A stretch of DNA of 21,791 nt, from IMG/VR virus record IMGVR_UViG_3300001848_000268, positions 1 through 21,791 of that record; one strand, 5' to 3'. The stretch's first letter is position 1; every line of letters starts with the position of its first letter. This document shows, piece after piece, positions 12,556 through 19,711 of the stretch. Under the pieces are notes generated by a model. That model saw nothing but the letters and a program-made list of their open reading frames with translations. It was not told the DNA's origin and made no database searches. Origin of the DNA: a virus. Made by a program: the position numbers and the translations under genes.

Positions 12556-12632
12556 CGGGAAGTGGGCCAAAGGTGGGCCGCCTGTTTTGGGAACAGGACA
12601 TCGAGTGAGTTCGATTCTCACCTTCCCGACCA
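12556..12632 (+). tRNA. tRNA-Pro (TGG)
   Basis: Acceptor CGGGAAG/CTTCCCG, discriminator A and encoded CCA; D stem GGCC/GGCC; anticodon arm CCTGT-TTTGGGA-ACAGG giving TGG (reads CCA); T arm GTGAG-TTCGATT-CTCAC. The variable region is about 7 nt, slightly long. Confidence 0.92.
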
Positions 12633-12649
12633 CTTGATTTTCAATTTAT

Positions 12650-12657
12650 TATAAATA
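12650..12657 (+). promoter_or_regulatory. Late-type promoter of the NUMOD3 gene
   Basis: TATAAATA is followed by 5 nt and then GGG at 12663. T4 late transcripts begin 6 nt after the box, so the RNA should start exactly with the hairpin at 12663-12695. Confidence 0.5.
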
Positions 12658-12662
12658 GTAAT

Positions 12663-12695
12663 GGGAGAAGAAGTGCGGAAACACTATCTTCTCCC
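12663..12695 (+). promoter_or_regulatory. 5'-terminal hairpin of the NUMOD3 leader
   Basis: GGGAGAAGA (12663-12671) pairs with TCTTCTCCC (12687-12695), extended inward by AGTG/CACT across one bulged A, with a CGGAAA loop. No T-run follows, so it is not an intrinsic terminator. Its placement at the predicted 5' end suggests mRNA protection or translational control. Confidence 0.6.
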
Positions 12696-12725
12696 TAAAC
12701 AAATACTAGAATAGAGGTCTAGCAT

Positions 12726-13202
12726 ATGTCTGATACTATTTATTGGAACGTCGAATCTCTTAACGAATTCTTTAACCTTCCGAATATAATCACCCATATA
12801 GAATTACCAGCAGAAGAAATAGAACTTTCTAAATCAGAATATTGTTGTTTTTGGAAGGGAAAACTCAGAACAGAAGAAGAAAGGAAAGCAATATCTGACA
12901 GACGCATCGGACAGAAGGCTTCGTTGGAAACAAAAAAGAAATTATCTGAATCTAAAACTGGTAACAAGAATTTTATGTATGGTAGAACACATACAGAAGA
13001 AGCACGAAAGAAGATATCAGAAGCTAGGAAAAAATTAAAAGGAACATATACACACACTGAAGAAACAAAAAAGAAGATGTCAGAGGCGCAAAGAGGGCAA
13101 AAACATTCCATGTATGGAAGAAAACACTCAGAAGAGTCTAAGCGGAAAATGAGAGAAGCTGCCGAAAAAAGACGTTTGACATCTATAGATAATATAGTAT
13201 AA
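12726..13202 (+). CDS. NUMOD3-repeat DNA-binding protein without nuclease domain
   Basis: The 158-aa protein has a 50-residue N-terminal region and then a run of basic NUMOD3 modules: RTEEERKAISDRRIGQ, YGRTHTEEARKKISEARK, THTEETKKKMSEAQRG and YGRKHSEESKRKMREAAEK. NUMOD3 repeats are the sequence-specific DNA-binding parts of GIY-YIG and HNH homing endonucleases (such as the T4 Seg proteins). Neither a GIY-YIG nor an HNH motif is present, so this is either a remnant or a stand-alone DNA-binding protein. AGAGGT (about 12713-12718) is the ribosome site. The frame is intact, which argues against simple decay. It sits between the tRNAs and RNase H, a usual landing area for homing genes. Confidence 0.75.
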   Translation: MSDTIYWNVESLNEFFNLPNIITHIELPAEEIELSKSEYCCFWKGKLRTEEERKAISDRRIGQKASLETKKKLSESKTGNKNFMYGRTHTEEARKKISEARKKLKGTYTHTEETKKKMSEAQRGQKHSMYGRKHSEESKRKMREAAEKRRLTSIDNIV

Positions 13203-13203
13203 T
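13176..13203 (+). promoter_or_regulatory. Promoter of the RNase H gene
   Basis: TTGACA (13176-13181), 16-nt spacer, TATAAT (13198-13203), ATG at 13210. Perfect -35 and -10 boxes lie inside the end of the NUMOD3 gene. The 6-nt gap to the ATG implies a leaderless message. Confidence 0.75.
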
Positions 13204-13209
13204 ATTAAT

Positions 13210-14028
13210 ATGGCTATTCTAGTGGACTTAAATCAGGTTGTTCTCTCTAACCTGATGCAACAAATAAACATTACAAAGAGCGAAACCGTAGAAGAGAACT
13301 TTCTACGTCATATGATCTTAAATTCTATTCGTTCTTACAAAACCAAATTCGGGAGAGAATTCGGCGAGATTGTTCTCTGTAATGACACTTCCAACTATTG
13401 GCGCAAAGATGTTTTCCCTTATTACAAAGCCAATCGTAAGAAAGCCCAAGAAAATTCTCTCTTTGATTGGAATCTTATCTTTGGATCTCTGAACAAAATC
13501 AAAGACGAGATTCGTGAAACCTTTCCTTATAAGTTTGTGGCAGTTCCTCGTTGCGAAGCCGACGATGTAATTGCTGTTTTAACTCGGGTCTTTCACAACA
13601 CAGAAAAGATCTTAATTGTTTCTGGAGATAAAGATTTCGTTCAGTTATATAAATATCCCAATGTTCAACAATATTCACCAGTACAAAAGAAATTCATCAC
13701 AGAAGAATCACCGGAAAAATTCCTCAGAGAAAAGATCATTTACGGTGACTCTGGAGATGGAATACCTAATATTGTTTCTGATGATAATACTTTTGTATCT
13801 GGTAAGAGGCAGTCTAGAGTAACTTCTAAGATTATTGAATCTGCAGAGAATCATCCTAATTTCAAACGCAATCAGATCCTTATTGATTTTGATTATATTC
13901 CTAATCTATTGGCCAATCAAATCCTAGAAGAATATGGCAAGCCAATGGTGGGAGCAAAGGATAAGGTCTATCCTTACCTTATAAATAATAAACTGAAGCT
14001 GTTACTTACAGCACATGGAGAATTTTAA
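13210..14028 (+). CDS. rnh: RNase H / 5'-3' exonuclease, T4 Rnh-like
   Basis: The 272-aa protein belongs to the FEN1/T4 RNase H family and would remove RNA primers from Okazaki fragments together with the gp45 clamp encoded downstream. Visible metal-site motifs are VDLNQ (D6), CEADDVIAVL, IVSGDKDFVQLY and YGDSGDGIPNIVSDDNTF. The basic FPYYKANRKK near residue 75 matches the bridge region. It is about 30 residues shorter than T4 Rnh (305 aa). There is no ribosome site; the promoter's -10 ends 6 nt before the ATG. The stop overlaps the next start as TAATG. Confidence 0.92.
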   Translation: MAILVDLNQVVLSNLMQQINITKSETVEENFLRHMILNSIRSYKTKFGREFGEIVLCNDTSNYWRKDVFPYYKANRKKAQENSLFDWNLIFGSLNKIKDEIRETFPYKFVAVPRCEADDVIAVLTRVFHNTEKILIVSGDKDFVQLYKYPNVQQYSPVQKKFITEESPEKFLREKIIYGDSGDGIPNIVSDDNTFVSGKRQSRVTSKIIESAENHPNFKRNQILIDFDYIPNLLANQILEEYGKPMVGAKDKVYPYLINNKLKLLLTAHGEF

Positions 14029-14477
14029 TGGCATACGTGAAACCACCTGGCGAGATCCTCGCAGAAGCAAATGAGATTTCAACTGTAGGAGAAAGAGCAG
14101 AATTTATGAAGGCAAATATTAGACCTTCTATTCGTGTTCTTTTAGCTTGTGTTTATAATCCCAATATCACTTTCCCTGATTATTCCGATGTAAAGTGGAA
14201 GCCTCTTCGTAATGAAAGAGGAATCACTGATACAAATTTAGACAAAGAAGCACGCAAGATTTATATCTTTGCGAATGGAGTGGCTCTTCCATTAGAACGA
14301 AAGAAAGCAAAGTTGATCCAGATGCTGGAAGGAATGCATGTAGATGACGCAGATCTGTTATTTAACTGGATCTTAAAGAAGAAGTTACCTTATTCAAAGA
14401 TTTCAAATTCTTTTATCTCAAAGGTTTTCCCTGAAATTTTCCAAACAATTATTTCCCCAGCTATTTACACGGCATAA
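14028..14477 (+). CDS. T4-like phage protein, DUF6433-like
   Basis: The 149-aa protein has the layout of a family found next to replication genes in T4-like phages of cyanobacteria and other hosts: an N-terminal 'ILAEANEISTVGERAEFMKAN', RPSIRVLLACVYNPNITF in the middle, LDKEARKIYIFANG, KKAKLIQMLEGMHVDDADLL and a C-terminal YSKISNSFISKVFPEIF. I recall the family as DUF6433. All-helical by appearance. Function unknown. Its stop is followed by the gp45 promoter. Confidence 0.7.
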   Translation: MAYVKPPGEILAEANEISTVGERAEFMKANIRPSIRVLLACVYNPNITFPDYSDVKWKPLRNERGITDTNLDKEARKIYIFANGVALPLERKKAKLIQMLEGMHVDDADLLFNWILKKKLPYSKISNSFISKVFPEIFQTIISPAIYTA

Positions 14478-14492
14478 AAAGTGTAGTATAAT
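14464..14492 (+). promoter_or_regulatory. Promoter of the clamp/clamp-loader operon
   Basis: TTTACA (14464-14469), 17-nt spacer, TATAAT (14487-14492). The leader (about 14499 on) includes GAGGTG and leads to ATG 14514. The -35 box overlaps the end of the preceding gene. Confidence 0.75.
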
Positions 14493-14513
14493 ATATAAGA
14501 GGTGAATAAAATA

Positions 14514-15197
14514 ATGAAACCGAGTACACAACAAATTATGAAACTTGAAGCATTTACTCTTGACGTTCTTTCGAACTTTTCGCAGATCAACAATTCTATT
14601 GTGATCTTAGAAGGAAATGAGATTCGCACAATGCCTGAGAACAAGACTATTCTTGCCGAAGCTACTGTGTCAAATTCTTTTAGCCAAACGTTTGGAATCT
14701 ATGATCTTAAGAAGTTATTGGGTTGCCTTTCTTTAACAAAGGATCCGGATATTGTTCTTAGAGAAAAGCACCTAGAAGTTACTTCTGGTGGGAATAAGAT
14801 TAAGTATATGTACACAGATCCTTCCAGAATTGTTACTCCTTCTAAGCGAATTAATCTTCCTTCAGCCGAAGCTACTTTTGATCTAGATGGTTCTGTTCTT
14901 ACAGATGTACTAAAGGCTTCATCGGTTCTTTCTGTTGATGATCTATGTGTTTCTTCAGAAAATGGAGAAGTAATTGTAACTGTTCTTGACAAGACAGATG
15001 TCACTTCTAACTCTGCAACCTTTTCGGTTAATGGTTCTTCTAAGGGAGATTTCAAGGCTCTTCTAAAGATTTCAAATCTAAAGTTAATCCATGACGATTA
15101 CACAGTGAAGATTTCTTCAAAGGGAATTTCTCTTTTCCAATCAAAGAACCACGACCTGAAGTATTACATTGCTATTGAGGCAGATTCGAAGTTCTAA
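14514..15197 (+). CDS. 45: Sliding clamp, T4 gp45-like
   Basis: The 227-aa protein matches T4 gp45 (228 aa) in length and pattern: an N-terminal KPSTQQIMKLEAFTLDVLSNFS, FGIYDLKKLLGCLSL, then ADSKF at the end. It forms the trimeric ring that tethers the polymerase and, in T4, also activates late transcription with gp33/gp55 at TATAAATA promoters, which fits the late boxes seen here. An upstream GTG at 14502 is in frame, but ATG 14514 has GAGGTG at a 9-nt spacing, so I choose it. First gene of the 45-44-62-regA operon. Confidence 0.92.
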   Translation: MKPSTQQIMKLEAFTLDVLSNFSQINNSIVILEGNEIRTMPENKTILAEATVSNSFSQTFGIYDLKKLLGCLSLTKDPDIVLREKHLEVTSGGNKIKYMYTDPSRIVTPSKRINLPSAEATFDLDGSVLTDVLKASSVLSVDDLCVSSENGEVIVTVLDKTDVTSNSATFSVNGSSKGDFKALLKISNLKLIHDDYTVKISSKGISLFQSKNHDLKYYIAIEADSKF

Positions 15198-15221
15198 TTT
15201 GAAATAATTGAAAATTATATT

Positions 15222-16166
15222 ATGATCCAAAATACATTATGGGTAGAAAAGTACAGACCTCAATCTATTGACGATTGTATCTTACCTGATGACATCAAGG
15301 CATCTTTTAAGGCATTTGTTGAGAAAGACGATTTGCCCAACATGCTCTTGACTGGGAAACCAGGAATGGGTAAGACTACAATCGCCAAGGCTTTGTGTAA
15401 TCAATTAAATTGTGATGTTATGACAATCAATGGTTCTGATGAAGGCAGAACCATTGACACACTTAGAGAGAAATTAAAGTCTTTTGCTTCAACGATTTCT
15501 CTTTCTGGTGGCAAGAAAGTAATTATTATTGACGAAGCAGACTATATGAATGCTCAGTCAGTACAACCTGCCCTTCGTAATTTCATGGAAGAATTTTCAG
15601 CTAATTGCAGATTTATCTTGACCTGTAATTTTAAGATGAAGATTATTGATCCATTGATTTCTCGTTGTACAGTATTCGAATTCAACATCCCCTCTTCTCA
15701 GAAGAGCAAACTAGCAGCGCAACTAATGAAGCGCATTTCATCTATTCTCGAAGAAGAGGGTGTTGAATTCGATAAAAAGGTGGTTGCGGAAGTTATTATG
15801 AAGTTCTACCCAGACTTCCGCAAAACCATCTCAGAGTTCCAGCGTTATTCGACACAGCGTGGTGCGATCGATGTTGGGATTCTGGCGGCAATTGAAGATG
15901 TGTCAATTAAAGAATTAGTGCGTTCTTTAAAGGAAAAGGATTTCTCGTCCATGCGTAAGTGGGTAAACGAGAATCTAGATAATGATCCAATACAAATCAT
16001 TCGTACTGTGTTTAATTCTTTAGAAGATTATCTAGAACCTGCTTCTATTCCTCAGGCAATTATTATTCTTGGAGACTATGCATACAAGTCTGCGTTTGTG
16101 GCAGATCATGAGTTAAACCTTTCAGCAATGTTTATCATGCTTATGGCCGAGTGTGCGTATAGATAA
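15222..16166 (+). CDS. 44: Clamp loader ATPase, T4 gp44-like
   Basis: The 314-aa AAA+ protein loads the gp45 ring at primer ends as a gp44(4):gp62(1) complex. It shows the entry motif VEKYRPQSIDDCILP, Walker A GKPGMGKTT (residues 45-53), Walker B IIIDEAD (101-107), Sensor 1 ILTCNFK and the SRC arginine-finger motif (147-149). Length is close to T4 gp44 (319 aa). No good ribosome site precedes ATG 15222; the space is AT-rich, which would suit RegA control as in T4. It couples to gp62 through a TAATATG junction. Confidence 0.95.
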   Translation: MIQNTLWVEKYRPQSIDDCILPDDIKASFKAFVEKDDLPNMLLTGKPGMGKTTIAKALCNQLNCDVMTINGSDEGRTIDTLREKLKSFASTISLSGGKKVIIIDEADYMNAQSVQPALRNFMEEFSANCRFILTCNFKMKIIDPLISRCTVFEFNIPSSQKSKLAAQLMKRISSILEEEGVEFDKKVVAEVIMKFYPDFRKTISEFQRYSTQRGAIDVGILAAIEDVSIKELVRSLKEKDFSSMRKWVNENLDNDPIQIIRTVFNSLEDYLEPASIPQAIIILGDYAYKSAFVADHELNLSAMFIMLMAECAYR

Positions 16167-16167
16167 T

Positions 16168-16551
16168 ATGCCAGAATTAAAGGATATTCTAAAGTCTATC
16201 AATGTGACAAAGGATCAAGATCTTATCGACGAATATAATGAGTCTGATTATCCTTCATGGGTAGTGAATCGTGCTCTTTCTTTTTATCCAGATACCATTC
16301 TTCAGGTTAACGAGATCAATCAACGTCCGTATCTACCAAAAACAATGATGTATAAATACCTTCTGAATGCAGTTCGGAAGAAGAGTCGATATTCTCCATG
16401 GTTAAAATACAAGCTGCCAGAAGAGATCCAGCTGATTAAGGATTATTATGGGTTTTCTACAGCCAAGGCAAAAGATGCACTTCCCCTGCTTTCAAAAGAT
16501 GATTTGAATAAAATCAAAGAGATTTTGGATAAAGGCGGAATTAAAAAATGA
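16168..16551 (+). CDS. 62: Clamp loader small subunit, T4 gp62-like
   Basis: The 127-aa protein has gp62 signatures: YPSWVVNRALSFYPDTILQVNEIN, then KTMMYKYLLNAVRKKSRYSPWLK. It is shorter than T4 gp62 (187 aa), as in many marine T4-like phages. I use ATG 16168, one base after the gp44 stop, rather than an in-frame codon at 16153 inside gp44. Its stop overlaps the regA start (ATGA). Gene order confirms the call. Confidence 0.9.
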   Translation: MPELKDILKSINVTKDQDLIDEYNESDYPSWVVNRALSFYPDTILQVNEINQRPYLPKTMMYKYLLNAVRKKSRYSPWLKYKLPEEIQLIKDYYGFSTAKAKDALPLLSKDDLNKIKEILDKGGIKK

Positions 16552-16982
16552 TTGAATCGTTAATCGAAATAACATTGGAATCAAGAGACGATTTCCTTAA
16601 GATAAAGGAAACTCTTACTAGAATTGGGATCGCTTCGAACAAAGAAAAGAAGTTGTACCAATCTTGCCATATCCTCCATAAGAGAGGAAAATATTACATC
16701 GTGCACTTTAAAGAGTTGTTTGCTCTAGACGGTCGCAAGTCTACAATGGACGAAAGCGATCTAGGTCGAAGAAATTCTATTGCTGCTCTTTTACAGGAAT
16801 GGGGATTGTGTTCTATTGTAGGATCAAAATCTTTTAATGAAGATTTAGAGATAACAGTTACTTATCCTTCTACCATGACAATCTTTTGTCCTTACAACAA
16901 GATCAAGATACTCTCTTTTGACGAAAAAGAAGATTGGGAACTGATCTCTAAGTATTCCATAGGTAAGAAGAAACAACAATGA
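16548..16982 (+). CDS. regA: RegA translational repressor
   Basis: The 144-aa protein closely tracks T4 RegA (122 aa): FLKIKETLTRIGIASNKEKK, LYQSCHILHKRGKYYIVHFK, LDGRKSTM, RRNSIAALLQEWGL and a C-terminal WELISKYSIGKK. RegA binds AU-rich sites at the start codons of early mRNAs, including those of the clamp genes and its own, and blocks ribosomes. It is about 20 residues longer than T4 RegA, mainly by an insertion near residues 100-115 (VTYPSTMTIFCPYNK). The ATGA overlap with gp62 gives coupling. In T4 the DNA polymerase gene follows; here it does not. Confidence 0.95.
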   Translation: MIESLIEITLESRDDFLKIKETLTRIGIASNKEKKLYQSCHILHKRGKYYIVHFKELFALDGRKSTMDESDLGRRNSIAALLQEWGLCSIVGSKSFNEDLEITVTYPSTMTIFCPYNKIKILSFDEKEDWELISKYSIGKKKQQ

Positions 16983-16983
16983 T

Positions 16984-17340
16984 ATGTATACAACAACTGT
17001 TAGAAGTGCGAGGATAACTTACACAAAACTCAACAGACTGTTGTTTGAAGGGAAATTGCCGCCTTCTTCCCAAATTGTTTTTGACATCGGAGCAATTAAT
17101 AAATCCTGGGCCTATTGCGAGAAAATAAAGGATGGAGTAAAGATTAAGTTAGCTCCCAATTACAAGAGCAAACATTTCTTTATTACAATTTTAGCTCATG
17201 AAATGGTCCATGTGTGGGAATATCTTACTTGGGGTAAGATGACACATGGACCTAGATTTTTTGAATTTAGAGAGATCTTCCAAAAACACGGAATAGAATT
17301 AATCGGCGAAGCTGGGTATAATCACGAAGACTTTATTTAA
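16984..17340 (+). CDS. SprT-like zinc metalloprotease domain protein
   Basis: The 118-aa protein has AHEMVHVWEY (H72, E73, H76) and a downstream histidine in THGPRFFEF (H88), the zinc ligands of the SprT/Spartan-like family. Known relatives cleave proteins bound or crosslinked to DNA. Such genes are frequent in T4-like phages near replication functions. It follows the regA stop by one base (TGATATG) and its end overlaps the convergent gene at 17333 by 8 nt, leaving no room for a terminator. The function in phage is unproven. Confidence 0.8.
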   Translation: MYTTTVRSARITYTKLNRLLFEGKLPPSSQIVFDIGAINKSWAYCEKIKDGVKIKLAPNYKSKHFFITILAHEMVHVWEYLTWGKMTHGPRFFEFREIFQKHGIELIGEAGYNHEDFI

Positions 17341-18637
17341 TCATCGTGAATCCGATTCTATTATTCAATGGATATCTGATAGAACTTGGTGATCCGAATT
17401 TAAATTTGGCTTCTTTAAATGGTTTAATGATATATCCGTATTTTTCTTTTCCTAATTTATCTACGTAAATCTGAGAAACAGACAATCGATTAGCAGCTAA
17501 TGTTATTAATCTGGTTGCTCCATTAACATCAGCATTCAACCATTTTACTAACTCTGATGTAATAGGATAATGCAACGATCCCCAATTAGTCATCATAGAC
17601 TTTTCTGTTGGTTTGAATCCTGCTTTACTGTAAAATTCTAATATAGCTTTTTTCTTTGTTCCATTCATATTATATAATATAGATTGTAATGCTTCTTTGG
17701 AAGGAATGTCGTCTGAGACAGAACCGCTATGTGCTTTATATTTAGATAACAATTCTATAAGAGCTAAGTATCCAGGAGTCTTTAAATATTTTGCTGCTTT
17801 TAATGGTCCTTCATATAAAGAATCTCCATTGATTATTTTTATTACAGCTAAAGATCTTTTTTCTCCTGTAGTCAAATCTTCTACTTCTGATAATTTATCT
17901 AATTCGCCGATAAGAGAAGAAATTGTAGGTTTACTTCCTTTATTGGATTTAACTGAAAAATTTTCTATTTCTCCATTAGGATAATTTAAAATAAAATCGA
18001 TAAGAGGAAGATTTGCTTTTGGAAAAGTTACACTATCATAAGCTGGATTGGTAAACAAAAGATATGCCGCTGCGGCGATCTCGCCAAAATCTTTTAAGAT
18101 AATTTTAATATCAACATCTGAAAGAGAAGAAGATATAGTGAAAGTTGGTTCTTCTGCGTTGAATAATTTTCGACAAAATTTCTTCACTTCTTTGTCTATG
18201 GATAATTTTGATAATGCTTTTTCTGTAGCAGTGATCAATTGATCGTGTGTTAATGTCTTATCAGCTAATCCAAAAGTAGCAGGAATTAATTCTTTATCTC
18301 TAACAAACGTAGGAGACTCTGAACCTGCTCTAGATCTTGGTTTATTGATAGATTCAAAGGGAATAAAAAACTTTTTGTTCTCATCAGTTCTTATTGGGTA
18401 TAATGTAGAATTCCCAACTTTCGGTAACTTGTTATAATCGTCTATTTGTAGTGCTACAATTTTGGTCCCTTTTTCCAGGGTTCCTACTTTAACTAAGTCT
18501 TTGTTATAATAACTAGCAATCTTTTTGAGATCAGTTTCAACTTCTTTTCCTTGGAAATATTTTTGCCATTTATATATCCCGGAAGTAGCTGCTTCTGTTA
18601 TTCTTTCTTCTTCTAGATATTTTTTAAACGATAGCAT
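17333..18637 (-). CDS. Putative capsid-targeted protein, nuclease-like core
   Basis: The 434-aa protein starts MLSFKKYLEE, resembling the T4 capsid targeting sequence MKTYQEFIAE, with L8-x-E10 in the place where T4 gp21 protease cuts. The middle has FGEIAAAAYL (E186), LPLIDFIL (D214) and ENFSVKSNKGSKPTISSL (K230), an order compatible with the E...D...(S/E)xK active site of PD-(D/E)XK nucleases. That is a pattern match, not proof. The C-terminal half is Lys/Tyr-rich with GYIIKPFKEAKFKFG. It follows the HAD gene with TAAATG and GGAG. It could instead be a structural head protein. No exact family recalled. Confidence 0.55.
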   Translation of the reverse strand: MLSFKKYLEEERITEAATSGIYKWQKYFQGKEVETDLKKIASYYNKDLVKVGTLEKGTKIVALQIDDYNKLPKVGNSTLYPIRTDENKKFFIPFESINKPRSRAGSESPTFVRDKELIPATFGLADKTLTHDQLITATEKALSKLSIDKEVKKFCRKLFNAEEPTFTISSSLSDVDIKIILKDFGEIAAAAYLLFTNPAYDSVTFPKANLPLIDFILNYPNGEIENFSVKSNKGSKPTISSLIGELDKLSEVEDLTTGEKRSLAVIKIINGDSLYEGPLKAAKYLKTPGYLALIELLSKYKAHSGSVSDDIPSKEALQSILYNMNGTKKKAILEFYSKAGFKPTEKSMMTNWGSLHYPITSELVKWLNADVNGATRLITLAANRLSVSQIYVDKLGKEKYGYIIKPFKEAKFKFGSPSSIRYPLNNRIGFTMIK

Positions 18638-19210
18638 TTATTTCTCCAGGAGATATTTTTTTAATTGATCCAAAGTCTGATCTGTTGTCTCTTCTTCGTG
18701 TTGTATTCCGATCCCGCCTGCGTTTTTCCACTTAGCGATATTGACTCCATAATCATCAACCAGGATATCACCCTTTTTCGCATATTTATATTTATCGTGT
18801 TCGAAGATTGCTTTCACATTTCCTAATCCATGGGCTTCTAACCATTTGGTTTTTCCAGCAATAGATCCTTTCACATCAGATCCTAATGGAGAAGAAAGGA
18901 TCGCAAAAGGAATGTCGTGATCTCTTAGAAAGCGAATTATCTTTTTTCCGCCAGGAAGTTGTGGTAGATCAGCAAAGAATTTCTCCGCACCACCATATTC
19001 TTCGATATCTCTGTCTAACTTTTCTCTATCGTTTATGTTCTGAAGATAAGCCTTAATCTTTACCCAGTCTTCTCTTGCTTCTTTTATTTCGCCTTTTTCT
19101 TTTAAGATAGCATACCAGGCACCAAAGAAATCACAGAGTACACCATCCATGTCAACGTACACCATGGGTTTCTTTTTTGCTTCTGTTAAGAATTGGGAGT
19201 AGGATAGCAT
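18638..19210 (-). CDS. HAD-family 5'-nucleotidase/phosphatase with capsid-targeting-like N-terminus
   Basis: The 190-aa protein has the HAD motifs in order: VYVDMDGVLCDF (D20, D22), AILSSPLGSD, KTKWLEAHG and DILVDDYGVNIAKWKNAGG. It resembles 5'(3')-deoxyribonucleotidases and related phosphatases. Before the catalytic domain lies MLSYSQFLTE|AKKKP, which matches the T4 internal protein leader MKTYQEFIAE|A in length and in the L-x-E cut site at residues 8-10. The enzyme may therefore be packed into the head and injected with the DNA. Its ATG overlaps the tail tube stop as TAATG. Confidence 0.8.
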   Translation of the reverse strand: MLSYSQFLTEAKKKPMVYVDMDGVLCDFFGAWYAILKEKGEIKEAREDWVKIKAYLQNINDREKLDRDIEEYGGAEKFFADLPQLPGGKKIIRFLRDHDIPFAILSSPLGSDVKGSIAGKTKWLEAHGLGNVKAIFEHDKYKYAKKGDILVDDYGVNIAKWKNAGGIGIQHEEETTDQTLDQLKKYLLEK

Positions 19211-19710
19211 TATAGAGCCTCGACTGTGAAATAAGAGTAATTAAATGTCACGTCCGATGTAATTGTGACGGCTTCTGTTGCTTGCGAATCATAAGTAAGT
19301 GTTCCGATATTTGTTGGCCAACAATCCACAAAAGTAACTTTTACTAATGGATTATATTTGTTAGAAAGAATTATCAGCTGTCCGTCGGAGTATTGATTTT
19401 TGTTAACAGCCTTGTAATTCTTATAATCTTCGGTGTCAGTTGTTCTACCAATCCCCTTTATCCAGTTGTATAATTCTAAATAGTTTGCTAGATTTTCCTG
19501 GACAATATAGTTAAGAGTAAGTGGTTCAAAGTTTAGCTTATCTCCAGGAATAGGTCTGTCTCTAAATGGAGTTGGCTGCAATATTTGGTTTAAAGAAACT
19601 GCTGGTAGGGAAACAGAATAAGAAGTAAAAGCGACGTTTGGCAACTTGTCGAACGTCAATTTAAATAAAGGTTGTAATGAACGATCCGTAGATCCTGGCG
19701 TAAATGACAT
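19210..19710 (-). CDS. Tail tube protein, T4 gp19-like family
   Basis: The 166-aa protein shows the fold pattern of gp19: LFKLTFDKLPNVAFTSYSV, SLPAVSL, PTPFRDRPIPGDKLNFEPL (the 'G-D' loop), LYNWIKGIG, then VTFVDCWPTNIGTLTYDS and a last strand VTFNYSYF. T4 gp19 (163 aa) has GLWPTNVGEL at the matching place. It polymerises as the inner tube through which DNA passes, or it caps or starts that tube at the baseplate; a paralogous baseplate role cannot be excluded. It sits between the HAD and cupin-like genes in the late block. Confidence 0.75.
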   Translation of the reverse strand: MSFTPGSTDRSLQPLFKLTFDKLPNVAFTSYSVSLPAVSLNQILQPTPFRDRPIPGDKLNFEPLTLNYIVQENLANYLELYNWIKGIGRTTDTEDYKNYKAVNKNQYSDGQLIILSNKYNPLVKVTFVDCWPTNIGTLTYDSQATEAVTITSDVTFNYSYFTVEAL

Positions 19711-19711
19711 T

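Noticed and set aside
12298-12633. 111-aa frame on the minus strand
   Set aside because: It runs antisense through three tRNA genes.
15199-15226. Promoter for gp44 (TTGAAA ... TATGAT)
   Set aside because: The start would fall after the gp44 ATG, with no in-frame ATG just downstream; gp44 is more likely read from the gp45 promoter.
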